A stretch of DNA of 20,053 nucleotides from Frankiales bacterium (lineage in GTDB: Bacteria > Actinomycetota > Actinomycetes > Mycobacteriales > SCTD01), in assembly GCA_025464695.1 (NCBI GenBank), contig JAODNQ010000212.1, positions 1 to 20,053 on the forward strand, read 5' to 3'. The notes below the pieces were generated by a model. It made no database searches, had not been told where the DNA came from, and was given only the letters and a program-made list of their open reading frames with translations. Each line of letters starts with the position of its first letter. Positions within the stretch are counted from its first letter, which is position 1. Positions 1-7,411 of this stretch are shown here, one piece after another. A program made the position numbers and the translations under genes.

Positions 1-183
1 GCCGTGGCACGGCTGGCGGCCGAGGCGCGGGCATCGGCGACGGCGCGAGCCGAACAACGGGCGCGGCGGGCGGGCGTCCTCGCGGTCGCCCCGCTCGGCC
101 TGTGCTTCCTCCCCGCTTTCGTGCTGCTGGGCGTCGTGCCCGTGGTCGTGGGCCTGGCGGGGCCGCTGCTGGCGTCGCTGTAG
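1..183 (+). CDS. TadC-like type II secretion system F-family membrane protein, 3' end
   Basis: This is the last 60 codons of a gene that begins before the window. The visible part has an Ala/Arg-rich helix (about residues 1-24) followed by a long hydrophobic stretch containing LGLCFLPAFVLLGVVPVV, which is the typical C-terminal membrane helix of T2SSF/TadC proteins. In Tad systems TadB and TadC form the inner-membrane platform that works with the TadA ATPase to assemble Flp pili. The assignment is supported by the pilin, TadE-like and TadG-like genes downstream. It ends in TAG at 181-183. Only the C-terminus is seen, so TadB versus TadC rests on position; in actinobacterial loci TadC is usually the gene just before the DUF4244 pilin. 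Confidence 0.75.
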   Translation, partial: AVARLAAEARASATARAEQRARRAGVLAVAPLGLCFLPAFVLLGVVPVVVGLAGPLLASL

Positions 184-1198
184 GCCGTCCCTGTTCGGCG
201 GTCCGCGGCCGGCGGTGCTCCTGCCCGCGGCAGAGCGGCGCTCGTGGCTGCCCGGCCTGCGTCGGTCCGCGTACCGGCGACACCCGTCCCCGCTGGCGTT
301 CCAGGTCTGCCGGCTCCGCGAGGCCCGCGTTCCCGCTGGCCGCCCAGGTCCGCGGCTCTACGGCGCCCGTCCCTGCCGCAACATCCCCGCTCGTCCTGCC
401 CGGTCCGGTGTCCCTGTGGCACTCGTCGGGCCCAGCCTGCTGCGCCGGGCAGGCCCGGCTCTGGGCCACGTCTTCCCGTCCAGATGCGGTCCTCCCGAGC
501 TCGACAGCGGGGCCGCGGCGCGCTCGGGCTCGGGTCCACATGGCGACCCCTGCTGGGCCCGTGGCCCTCTTCGGGTCACACCGCGTCGGGGTGGCCGCGT
601 GCGCTGACCACGGTCGCAGGTGGCGGGGGTCGTCCTGGCGCGCGCCTGTCGGGCCGCGCAGCGACCGTCCTCCGCCTCCACCTCCACCTCCACCTTGCCG
701 TCGTCGTCGCCCGCCACGGCCGTGGGCTGTACGACCCTCCTCGTCGGCTCCTGCTTCCTGCTCACTGCGGCCTACGGCCTGAGCGGCCTGCGGCCTGCCG
801 CACGGGCGCCCCCGCCCGCCCGGCCGTGCTGACCCGTGCCCCTCCGCCTGACCCCGGTCGAACCCGCCGCGCGTGCGTGCTTGGCGCTGCCGGCCTGCCA
901 GGCCGCGGGCGTGGCCGAGGCCCCGTCGCGGCGATCCGCCTGCCCGCCCCGTCGGGGGTCGGCAGCCTGCCGTTGTCCCGGTGCGGCTCCGACCGGCCTA
1001 GCGCGTCCGACCTCGCTCCGCCCTGCGCCCGCGGGTCGTGGACCGCCCTTCCCGGCCGCTGTCAAGGCCTCGCGCCGTCGTCCACAGCCGGCTGTGGAGC
1101 ACTCCCGTCCTGGCCCCTCTCCCGGCACCGTCGTCCCTGTCCGGCCAGCAGGTCGGCGCCACCAGACCGGCACGCCGGTCCCGCCAGGAGGTCCTCCC
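184..1198. other. About 1 kb between tadC and the pilin gene with no convincing gene
   Basis: This stretch is GC-rich, and the plus strand is visibly richer in C than in G. Several open frames cross it on both strands, but they lack the strong G/C third-position bias of the real genes nearby, contain low-complexity Arg/Pro/Ala translations, and match no family I recognise. It holds a short CCTCCA microsatellite (675-692) and an 18-bp perfect palindrome at 1081-1098. In related Tad loci the pilin gene usually follows tadC closely, so the gap is unusual. A decayed gene, a long leader, or a C-rich Rho-loading region after tadC are all possible; the sequence does not decide. Confidence 0.5.
1081..1098. 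promoter_or_regulatory. 18-bp perfect palindrome upstream of the pilin gene
   Basis: TCCACAGCCGGCTGTGGA reads the same on both strands and lies about 100 bp before the pilin start codon. This is a typical place and size for a dimeric repressor or activator site on the pilin promoter. It could also form a cruciform or hairpin. No regulator is known. Confidence 0.4.
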
Positions 1199-1308
1199 AT
1201 GCGCGCTCTCTCCCTCGTCCGCACCGCCCCCGTCCGCCTCGCCGTCCGACTGCAGACCGCGGGCTCCGACGACGCCGGCATGACCACCGCGGAGTACGCG
1301 GTCGGGAC
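1199..1308 (+). pseudogene. DUF4244/Flp-type pilin, 5' half (interrupted by the element)
   Basis: The ATG at 1199 has an ideal AGGAGG at 1186-1191, seven bases upstream. The product starts with a basic leader and then DAGMTTAEYAVGT. This is a prepilin processing site (cleavage expected after Gly27) with the conserved Glu at +5 (Glu32), as in Flp pilins and the actinobacterial DUF4244 family. The frame leaves the family sequence at the GGGAC core of attL (1304-1308) and continues out of frame over the integrase gene to a stop at 1552, so the fusion would lack the hydrophobic assembly helix. Its missing 3' half is at 11100-11219. Joining the halves gives a complete 74-aa protein in frame. While the element is integrated this copy should be non-functional. 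Confidence 0.88.
1304..1308 (+). other. attL crossover core
   Basis: GGGAC is shared with attR at 11100-11104. The left flank is pilin coding sequence (TACGCGGTC) and the right flank is element sequence (GGTTGACCGAACG). A very short shared core is normal for large serine integrases, which exchange around a central dinucleotide. The exact dinucleotide cannot be fixed within these five bases. Confidence 0.85.
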
Positions 1309-1324
1309 GGTTGACCGAACGGTC

Positions 1325-1330
1325 TACGCT
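1325..1330 (+). promoter_or_regulatory. Candidate -10 box for the integrase (leaderless)
   Basis: TACGCT fits the TANNNT pattern and ends seven bases before the ATG at 1338, so transcription would start at or next to the start codon. No ribosome binding site precedes that ATG, which agrees with a leaderless message. The -35 region would fall at about 1302-1307, on the crossover core, and shows no clear consensus. Confidence 0.4.
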
Positions 1331-1337
1331 TACGGGC

Positions 1338-2771
1338 ATGACGAAGGCGGCGATCTACACACGGCTCTCTCAGGACCGCACGGGCGAGGCCGTGGTGGTC
1401 GCCCGGCAGGAGCGAGCCTGCCGGGAGCTGGCGGAGCGGCTCGGTTGGGACGTGACCGCCGTCTTCACCGACAACGACACAAGCGCCTATGGCAAAAAGC
1501 CCCGCAGGGAATACCGGGAAATGCTCGAGGACGTGAAAGGCGGGCGCATTGACGCTGTCCTCGCCTATCACTCTGATCGGCTCTACCGGCACCCGGCAGA
1601 CCTCGAGGAGCTGGTCCGGCTCGCCGAGGCCCACTCCCTGCAGATCGCCACCGCACAGTCGGGCGACCTGGACCTGTCGACGAGTGCCGGCCGGATGGTC
1701 GCCCGCATCCTCGGCAGCACCGCGCGCGGCGAGGTCGAGCGGCTCGCCGAGCGGACGAAGGCCGGGAAGAACGACGCCGCCTCCCGCGGCGCGTGGAACG
1801 GCGGGCAGCGGGTCTACGGCTATGAGGTCGTGCCGGTCGCCGAACGTGCGCCCGGAGAGCCCCCGCTGCGCGTCGTCGAGGCCGAGGCAGAGGTTGTCCG
1901 CGACGTTGCTGAGAGGGTGCTGGCGGGGGAGTCGCTGCGCGGGATCGCCCGCACGCTGACCGAGGCCGGCGTGACGACGACGACTGGGAAGACGTGGACC
2001 GGCAGCGCTCTGAGGAAGGTCCTCGTCCGGCCGACGACCGCCGGCCTGCGCGCGACCGGCGGCGAGGTCGTCGGCAAGGGCCAGTGGGAGCCGCTGCTGT
2101 CGGAGGACGTGTGGCGCGGCGTCGTCGCCCTGCTGTCTGACCCGTCGAGGAAGACCACCACGCGGTACACCCGGACCTACCTCGGCTCGGGCATCTACCT
2201 GTGCGGCGTCTGTGGCGGCCCCCTGACCGGCAACACCACCGCGGGCGGAGGCCCCGGCGACCGGCGCGCTGCCTACCGCTGCCGCACCGCTGACAGGGAT
2301 GGGAGCAGCCACGTCGTCCGCGCAGTCGCCACGCTCGACGAGTTCGTGGTGAGCCTCGTGCTCGAGCGCCTGTCCCGCGTCGACGCCGTCGCCGGCATCG
2401 TCCCGCCTCGCCCGGACACCGCACCGCTGCACGTCGAGGCCGGGGCCTTGCGGGAGCGGCTCGACGATGCCGCGAGGGGGTGGGCTGCTGGGGTCCTGTC
2501 GCAGTCGCAGCTCACGGCGGCGACGGCGGAGCTGCGTGCACGGCTCGAGGACGTCGAGGCCCGCATCGGGCAGGCCAACCAGGGGAGCGCCCTCGTCGGC
2601 CTTGCGGGACCGAAGGCGGCGGAGACGTGGGAGACGCTGCTCCTGGACCGGCGTCGCGCTGCCGTCGACCTGCTGATGACCGTCACCGTGCTACCCCGGA
2701 ACCGGACCGGCCGACTGCCCGGTGGGGACTACTGGGACCCGGCTGCCGTGCGTGTCGAGTGGAAGGCGTGA
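1338..2771 (+). CDS. Large serine recombinase (integrase)
   Basis: This 477-aa protein carries out site-specific integration and, with a partner, excision of the element. The N-terminal resolvase domain (about 1-145) begins AAIYTRLSQD with catalytic Ser11. It has the arginine motif YHSDRLYR (Arg81, Arg84) and the helix GRMVARILGSTARGEVERL. A recombinase domain follows (about 155-270), then a zinc-ribbon region with CGVC (Cys289, Cys292) and Cys315, then a coiled-coil-rich C-terminus (about 365-430). Length and order match phage-type large serine integrases. The ATG at 1338 is preferred because it gives the normal start of the resolvase fold; a TTG at 1311 would add nine residues. The gene lies immediately inside attL, as usual. 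A directionality factor is not identifiable but should be one of the small element genes. Confidence 0.95.
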   Translation: MTKAAIYTRLSQDRTGEAVVVARQERACRELAERLGWDVTAVFTDNDTSAYGKKPRREYREMLEDVKGGRIDAVLAYHSDRLYRHPADLEELVRLAEAHSLQIATAQSGDLDLSTSAGRMVARILGSTARGEVERLAERTKAGKNDAASRGAWNGGQRVYGYEVVPVAERAPGEPPLRVVEAEAEVVRDVAERVLAGESLRGIARTLTEAGVTTTTGKTWTGSALRKVLVRPTTAGLRATGGEVVGKGQWEPLLSEDVWRGVVALLSDPSRKTTTRYTRTYLGSGIYLCGVCGGPLTGNTTAGGGPGDRRAAYRCRTADRDGSSHVVRAVATLDEFVVSLVLERLSRVDAVAGIVPPRPDTAPLHVEAGALRERLDDAARGWAAGVLSQSQLTAATAELRARLEDVEARIGQANQGSALVGLAGPKAAETWETLLLDRRRAAVDLLMTVTVLPRNRTGRLPGGDYWDPAAVRVEWKA

Positions 2772-2773
2772 CC

Positions 2774-3385
2774 ATGCCGAAGGACGAGTACCGGGCACCG
2801 CGCGTCATGCAGCCGATGGGCACCGACCCCGGCTGGACCGAGAAGGTCGGGCTCCTCAACGGCAATCCCGACCACAGGGGCAACCCCACGGTGCGCGTGG
2901 TCTGCGAGGGCCGGCACGACAAGGGGACGCACCACAAGGAGACCGTCGTCGCCACCTTCTACGCGCTGCCCTTCGACGCCGCGGGCGGGGAGTGCGGCAA
3001 CTGGATCTGGGACTCGGACGCGTCCGTAGGTGGGGGTAAGCGTCACCACGGCACGCGGATGCGCGGGCAGAAGGCCCGCCGCAAGACCACGGAGGCGGAG
3101 AAGGACGCGGGGTACCGCTGGGATCACATCGAGGTCGACCCGAAGGTCTATGTCGGTATGACCGGGACCGGCAACACCCTGCACCTGTACTGCCCCCGGT
3201 GCCCCCTGGACCTCCACCTCAAGGAGGGCGCACTGCAGGAGTGCCTCGACGAGTTCGTGGCGGCGGAGGGCCGCCTTCAGGGCGACATGGCGGAGCTGCA
3301 GAAGGCCGCAGGTCGGAAGCTGCCGCTCGTCGGGCTGATCGCCCGGCAGACCAAGCCGAAGACACGACGCGACGCGCGCTCGTAG
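2774..3385 (+). CDS. Hypothetical protein with CxxC zinc-knuckle, downstream of the integrase
   Basis: This 203-aa soluble protein is not from a family I recognise. The ATG at 2774 has GGAAGG seven bases upstream (2761-2766) and lies two bases after the integrase stop. A GTG at 2768 would overlap that stop but sits too close to the same ribosome binding site. Visible features are a conserved-looking segment VRVVCEGRHDKGTHHKET near residue 40, a basic central part, and LYCPRC near residue 140, a possible metal-binding CxxC pair that may use the earlier Cys and His residues. The C-terminus is basic. Co-transcription with the integrase suggests a role in recombination or its control, and a recombination directionality factor is one option, but that is inference from position only. 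Confidence 0.8.
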   Translation: MPKDEYRAPRVMQPMGTDPGWTEKVGLLNGNPDHRGNPTVRVVCEGRHDKGTHHKETVVATFYALPFDAAGGECGNWIWDSDASVGGGKRHHGTRMRGQKARRKTTEAEKDAGYRWDHIEVDPKVYVGMTGTGNTLHLYCPRCPLDLHLKEGALQECLDEFVAAEGRLQGDMAELQKAAGRKLPLVGLIARQTKPKTRRDARS

Positions 3386-3415
3386 GTCTGATCTACCGCC
3401 CGTAGTTGCTATGGT
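3382..3415 (+). promoter_or_regulatory. Candidate promoter with overlapping operator for the replication operon
   Basis: A 15-bp imperfect inverted repeat, GTAGGTC-T-GATCTAC (3382-3396, six of seven arm pairs matching), overlaps the stop of the preceding gene. A TATGGT -10-like hexamer lies at 3410-3415. With 17-bp spacing the -35 region would be at 3387-3392, inside the inverted repeat, so a bound regulator could block the promoter. The element's XRE protein is the obvious candidate. The 218-bp gap before the next gene also holds the 10-bp palindrome GTCCCGGGAC at 3535-3544 and no other gene that I can support. Confidence 0.35.
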
Positions 3416-3603
3416 GAGGAAGCACTAGAGCAAGATGCTTCGACGGGCCAAGCACTGGCACTGAGGCGGCGAACGGTGGCCGTCCACCCAGGCTGTCCGA
3501 CCCGGAGTTGTTGAAGACGCTGACCGGATGGGCTGTCCCGGGACCTCGCTCCTACTGGCACGGAAGGTGCCTCTAGGGCTTGCTCCGCCGTGAGGACAAG
3601 CCG

Positions 3604-3819
3604 ATGTCATGGAAGCAGGACCGCGCGAAGGTCGCCGGGCTCTCCCGTAGCCGCGACCCGAATGACCCCGACCTGCAGAACGCCCGCCGCGACCTGCGCG
3701 CGGCGAGGGCCGAGGAGTACATCCGCAAGCTGGTGGACGCGGCACCGCCGCTCAACCCCGACCAGCTCGCCCGCCTCGCGGTCCTGCTCGCTCCGTCCGA
3801 CGCCGGGGCTGCCGCGTGA
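3604..3819 (+). CDS. Small helical protein of actinobacterial integrated elements
   Basis: The 71-aa product has the pattern DPDLQNARRDLRAARAEEYIRK followed by DAAPPLNPDQLARLAVLL. I recognise this arrangement (an Arg-rich amphipathic helix, then a PPL..xQ..RLA..L helix) from many unnamed small proteins of actinobacterial prophages and integrated plasmids, often near the integrase or replication genes; its function is unknown. The ATG at 3604 is chosen because TGAGG lies eight bases upstream; a TTG at 3580 is possible but has no good site. The stop TGA (3817-3819) overlaps the GTG start of the next micro-ORF, so the cassette is probably translated as a coupled unit. Confidence 0.75.
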   Translation: MSWKQDRAKVAGLSRSRDPNDPDLQNARRDLRAARAEEYIRKLVDAAPPLNPDQLARLAVLLAPSDAGAAA

Positions 3820-3932
3820 ACGCGCGAAGGGCGCCCCTGCACGGGACGCCCTCCGTCGACGCCGCCGCCGCCCAGCCGCAGGTCTACGCCGATGGTACGC
3901 AGCCCAACGACACATCGGGTGGCGTCGCGTGA
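3816..3932 (+). CDS. 38-aa micro-ORF coupled to both neighbours
   Basis: A short frame starts at GTG 3816, overlapping the previous stop as GTGA, and ends at TGA 3930-3932, overlapping the primase start as TGATG. The predicted product is 38 aa with a basic N-terminus (NARRAPLHG) and a small-residue tail containing VYADGTQPNDTSGG. There is no recognisable domain. Exact stop/start overlaps on both sides are the signature of translational coupling, and they leave no untranslated gap in the operon. It may encode a real microprotein or serve only to carry ribosomes to the primase start. Confidence 0.5.
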   Translation: MNARRAPLHGTPSVDAAAAQPQVYADGTQPNDTSGGVA

Positions 3933-6688
3933 TGCCCGCTGAGCCGCTCACATGGGTCGAGCGCGTCCGCACGCGGGGCATCAACGGCGTGACTGCGCCG
4001 CCGAAGGCAACCGCTCCTGACCCTGCCGAGATCCGGGCTGCCGAGCTGGCCTGGCACGCAGCCGGCTTCGGCGTCGTGATGACGAAGCAGGACGGCAGCA
4101 AGCGGCCGGACGGCGACTGGAAGCACCTGCAGAGCGTCCGCGCGACCGCCGCCGACATCACCTCGTGGAGCGACCACCGCGGCTTCGGCCTCATCACAGG
4201 GGCGGTGAGCGGCAACGCGGAGATGTTCGAGTTCGAGGGCCGCGCCGTCGAGCAGGGCCTGCACCTGAAGGTGCGCGCCCTCGTCCCCGACGAGCTGTGG
4301 ACCCGCTTCCGCAGGTACCTCGAGGTCACGCCGACCGGGGGCTTCCACATCGTGGTCCGCGTCGAGGGCGACCCGGTGCCCGGCAACCTCAAGCTGGCCC
4401 GCCGCCCCTCGACGGACGAGGAGCTGCAGGCGTTCCGGCTGAAGGAGCACATCAAGGCCGACGCCCTGCCAGCGGACAAGCGCGCCCGCCGCCTCGAGCA
4501 GCTCATCAACCTGACGCCGGAGCAGGTGCCGCAGGTGCTGACCGAGACGCGCGGCGAGGGCGGCTTCGTCGTCGTCGCCCCGTCGGGCGGCGCGGTCCAC
4601 CCGAGCGGCAAGCCGTGGACGTTGAAGGACAGCTCGAAGCCCGGCGTCGTCGGCACCATCACGAGCGAGGAGCGGGACCTCATCGTTAAGGCGTTCGCGT
4701 CCGTCGACTGCCTGCCGAAGCCGAAGCAGGCCGGCCCGAAGCGCGAGAAGGGCGAGCGGGCCACTCCGCGCAACACCGATCCGACCGACGCCTTCGCGGA
4801 CAGCATCCGACCGGGCGACGACTACGCCGCCCGTACCCCCTGGCCGGACATCGTCGAGCCGCACGGCTGGACGTGGGCCTACCGGTACCAGGGCGCGGAC
4901 CACTGGACCCGGCCCGGCAAAGTCGTGCGCGACGGCACCTCCGCAACGACCGGCTACGGGGACGCGGACCTGCTGTACGTGTTCACGTCGTCCGTCGCGG
5001 AGTTCGAGCCGGAGACGACCTACACGAAGTTCGGGGCCTACGCCGCCCTCAACCACGGCGGGGACTTCAAGGCCGCGACGAGGCAGCTCGCGGCCGAGGG
5101 CTACGGCTCCCCGTCGAAGCCGACGACGCCGACCGCTGCGAGCAAGCTCGTGGCCGCCGAGGAGAAGGCCCCGGAGGCGGAGGACGGCGGGTGGGAGCCG
5201 CCCATCCCGCTCGACACCGCGCCCGTGCCGCCCTTCCCCGTCGAGGCCCTACCGCCAGTCCTCGCCGACTGGACGGCGGGCACCGCGACGGCGACGCAGA
5301 CGCCGCCCGACCTCGCCGGCTTCCTGGCCCTTGACGCGGTCGCCACCGCCGCAGCAGGCAAGTACCGGGTCAAGGTCAAGGAGGGTTGGTCGGAGCCGCT
5401 CAACCTCTACACGCTTGTGAGCCTGCCGCCGGGCTCCCGCAAGAGCGCCGTGTTCAGCGCGGCGACCCGCCCGCTGCAGGAGGCGGAGCGACTGCTGATC
5501 GAGCAGCACGCCCCGACGGTCCGGCAGGCGCAGCAGCAGCAGCGCATCCTCGAGCGCGCACGGGAGAAGGCGGAGCGGGACGCTGCCGCGCAGGTCGAGG
5601 ACCGCAGCAAGCTCGTGGACGCCGTGGCTGCAGGGGACAGGCTCGCGCAGCTCGTCGTGCCGCCGATGCCCCGGCTGCTCGCCGACGACGTCACGCCCGA
5701 GGCCCTCGTCGGCCTGCTCGCCGACCACACCCGGCTCGGCCTGCTGTCCGAGGAGGGCGGCATCTTCGAGACGCTCGCCGGCCGGTACAGCGGCGGGGTC
5801 GCCAACATCGACGCAGTCCTCAAGGCCCACGACGGCGGCACGATCCTCGTGGACCGCAAGGGCTCAGCGCCGAGGCAGGTGCGCGGCGCGGCCCTGGTCC
5901 TTGGCCTCGCGGTGCAGCCCGCGGTGCTGGCCGCCATGTCGAGGGTCCCGGAGTTCACGGGACGCGGCCTCGTCGCGCGCTTCGTCTATGCGCTGCCGCC
6001 GACGCACGGGCTGATCGGTCGCCGTGACACGAACGCTCCGCCCGTGGACGTGGCGGTAGCCGAGCGGTACGACGCGCGAGTCCAGGTCCTCGCCCTCGCC
6101 CCGCTCCCGACGACGCCGGTCCTGCTCACCCTCAGCCCCGGTGCGGTCCGGCTGTTCCAGGAGTTCCAGGACGGCCTCGAGCCGCGCCGCAACGCCGACA
6201 CAGGCGACCTCGCCGACCTCGTCGAGTGGTCGGGGAAGCTCGAGGGCCTGACCGCCCGCCTTGCCGGCCTGCTGCACGTCGGCCGCCACGGCGAGGGCTG
6301 CCCGGCCGTGATCGCCGAGCAGGACATGGCCGGCGCGATCCGGCTCGCCGAGTACGCCATCCCGCACGCGCGCGCCGCCCTCGACCTCATGTCGGGGCGC
6401 AACATCAACGGTCCGGCGTTGTCTCTGCTGCGCGTGATCCGCGACAAGGGCCTGGACGTGTTCGCGGTCCGGGAGCTGCACAAGCTGGTCGAGGGGCAGG
6501 TGGTCTTCCACAAGGTCGACGGCGTCCAGCTCGCCCTCGCCGTACTCCTCGAGGCCGGGTACATCCGGCCCGTCCCGGACCCGGCGTCCGACGAGCCGAA
6601 GCGGAAGGGCAGGCCGCCGTCGCCGCGCTACACGGTCAACCCGTTGTGGAGCGCCGGTCCCGTCGCGTCACGCAGGGCGGGCTCGTGA
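3932..6688 (+). CDS. Primase-polymerase-like / DUF3987 replication protein
   Basis: This 918-aa multidomain protein is the element's likely replication initiator, acting on DNA in the cytoplasm. Residues about 30-225 look like a bifunctional primase/polymerase (archaeo-eukaryotic primase) domain: GFGLITGAVSGNAEMFEFEG, with acidic pair Glu100/Glu102 where DxD is usual, then TPTGGFHIVVRV with the GxH motif (His139), then APSGGAVHPSG. Residues about 295-392 form the linker typical of these primases (HWTRPGK, SATTGYGDADLLYVF, YTKFGAYAALNHGGDF). Residues about 430-880 are DUF3987/YfjI-like, with a P-loop-like SLPPGSRKSAVF near 497-508 and a long helical insertion near 515-560. The ATG at 3932 is favoured by TGATG overlap with the micro-ORF; upstream sequence in this frame overlaps other genes and looks non-coding. 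Confidence 0.88.
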   Translation: MPAEPLTWVERVRTRGINGVTAPPKATAPDPAEIRAAELAWHAAGFGVVMTKQDGSKRPDGDWKHLQSVRATAADITSWSDHRGFGLITGAVSGNAEMFEFEGRAVEQGLHLKVRALVPDELWTRFRRYLEVTPTGGFHIVVRVEGDPVPGNLKLARRPSTDEELQAFRLKEHIKADALPADKRARRLEQLINLTPEQVPQVLTETRGEGGFVVVAPSGGAVHPSGKPWTLKDSSKPGVVGTITSEERDLIVKAFASVDCLPKPKQAGPKREKGERATPRNTDPTDAFADSIRPGDDYAARTPWPDIVEPHGWTWAYRYQGADHWTRPGKVVRDGTSATTGYGDADLLYVFTSSVAEFEPETTYTKFGAYAALNHGGDFKAATRQLAAEGYGSPSKPTTPTAASKLVAAEEKAPEAEDGGWEPPIPLDTAPVPPFPVEALPPVLADWTAGTATATQTPPDLAGFLALDAVATAAAGKYRVKVKEGWSEPLNLYTLVSLPPGSRKSAVFSAATRPLQEAERLLIEQHAPTVRQAQQQQRILERAREKAERDAAAQVEDRSKLVDAVAAGDRLAQLVVPPMPRLLADDVTPEALVGLLADHTRLGLLSEEGGIFETLAGRYSGGVANIDAVLKAHDGGTILVDRKGSAPRQVRGAALVLGLAVQPAVLAAMSRVPEFTGRGLVARFVYALPPTHGLIGRRDTNAPPVDVAVAERYDARVQVLALAPLPTTPVLLTLSPGAVRLFQEFQDGLEPRRNADTGDLADLVEWSGKLEGLTARLAGLLHVGRHGEGCPAVIAEQDMAGAIRLAEYAIPHARAALDLMSGRNINGPALSLLRVIRDKGLDVFAVRELHKLVEGQVVFHKVDGVQLALAVLLEAGYIRPVPDPASDEPKRKGRPPSPRYTVNPLWSAGPVASRRAGS

Positions 6689-6861
6689 GCGCCCGCCCGC
6701 AGCGCCGGCAGGACCTCGACGATGCACACGCCGCATCGCTGATCCTGCTCGCCGTCCTCGAGCGGGTGAAGGCCGACGAGGTCGACGCCCGGCCGGCGTT
6801 CGTCGCCTGCCTGCAGGGTGCCGTCCGCGCCCTGCAGGCCGTCAGCGGGAGGCAGGGGTGA
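6685..6861 (+). CDS. Small helical hypothetical protein
   Basis: The GTG at 6685 overlaps the primase stop (GTGA), giving 58 aa. The sequence is predicted all-helical, with HAASLILLAVLERVKADEVD and PAFVACLQGAVRALQAV, and ends before a coupled downstream gene. I do not recognise a family. Position within the replication cassette suggests an accessory factor for the primase or for copy control, which is inference only. Confidence 0.65.
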   Translation: MSARPQRRQDLDDAHAASLILLAVLERVKADEVDARPAFVACLQGAVRALQAVSGRQG

Positions 6862-7106
6862 GCGCCGACGGGAGCCCCGGCTGCGGGCTGTGTGGAGCCG
6901 GGGCCGCGTGCCCCGGAGCCGCGGTCGTCGAGACGCGCGCTGTCAGGCTGTCCCCGACGACCGACGGAGAGTGCCGGGTGGAGGTCGCGCCCATCAAAGG
7001 CGGCCTGTCTGCTGTCTACGTCCGCAGGGCCTACCGGCCGACGCCGACGTCCTCGGAGCAGCCCCTCCTGCAGCCCTGGAAGTACGACCCGGACTGCCCC
7101 TTCTGA
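6858..7106 (+). CDS. Small cysteine-containing hypothetical protein
   Basis: The GTG at 6858 overlaps the previous stop (GTGA) and is preceded by GGGAGG, giving an 82-aa protein. The N-terminus has GCGLCGAGAACPG, a CxxC plus a third cysteine that could bind metal, followed by a likely beta-rich part (ETRAVRLSPT, ECRVEVAPI) and a C-terminus ending DPDCPF. The family is not recognised. It is the last gene of the coupled replication cassette, and a strong hairpin follows at 7117-7156. Confidence 0.65.
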   Translation: MSADGSPGCGLCGAGAACPGAAVVETRAVRLSPTTDGECRVEVAPIKGGLSAVYVRRAYRPTPTSSEQPLLQPWKYDPDCPF

Positions 7107-7116
7107 CCGCTAACAA

Positions 7117-7156
7117 GACGCCCCGTCCTCGCCCTTGCGGCAGGGGCGGGGGCGTC
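7117..7156 (+). terminator. Hairpin ending the replication operon
   Basis: GACGCCCC at 7117-7124 pairs with GGGGCGTC at 7149-7156, and CGCCC/GGGCG inside extends the stem. It begins ten bases after the stop of the 82-aa gene. No U-run follows, which is common in high-GC actinobacteria. Confidence 0.65.
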
Positions 7157-7411
7157 GTGGAGTGGCGCGAGCCGGGAGGCTGGCCGCCGTCGTCGCCTCC
7201 TGCGCGCGCCTCGACGGCCCACACGGCGACAGTCGGCGGACAGTTCCCGTCCAGTTCGCGGAGTTGCTAGGCGGACCTCGCCCGCGACGTCCCTTGCGGG
7301 GCAGCGCAGAAGGCCCGGCCCACATGATGTTGTTACGGAAGTGGTGGATGCCCGCAGCGATCCGCGGGCCGTGGGCACCTGAGACTCCCCTAGGTACTCC
7401 CTAGGTACTCC
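7157..7411. other. Intergenic region between convergent operons
   Basis: No gene with convincing coding character is present. It lies between the plus-strand replication operon and the minus-strand xre operon. The only clear structure is the tandem CCTAGG-containing repeat at its right end. Confidence 0.5.

Noticed and set aside
675..695. CCTCCA microsatellite as a functional site
   Set aside because: Only three copies, readily explained by simple-sequence slippage.
244..1314. Long plus-strand frame and overlapping frames in the tadC-pilin gap
   Set aside because: Arg/Pro/Ala-rich translation with weak third-position bias, no ribosome binding site and no family match; it also overlaps the pilin start.
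1062..2432. Long minus-strand frame opposite the integrase
   Set aside because: Mirror of a strongly conserved serine recombinase gene; no motifs of its own.
3607..4806. Long minus-strand frame opposite the primase
   Set aside because: Shadow of the primase coding strand, with no recognisable domain and no start signals.
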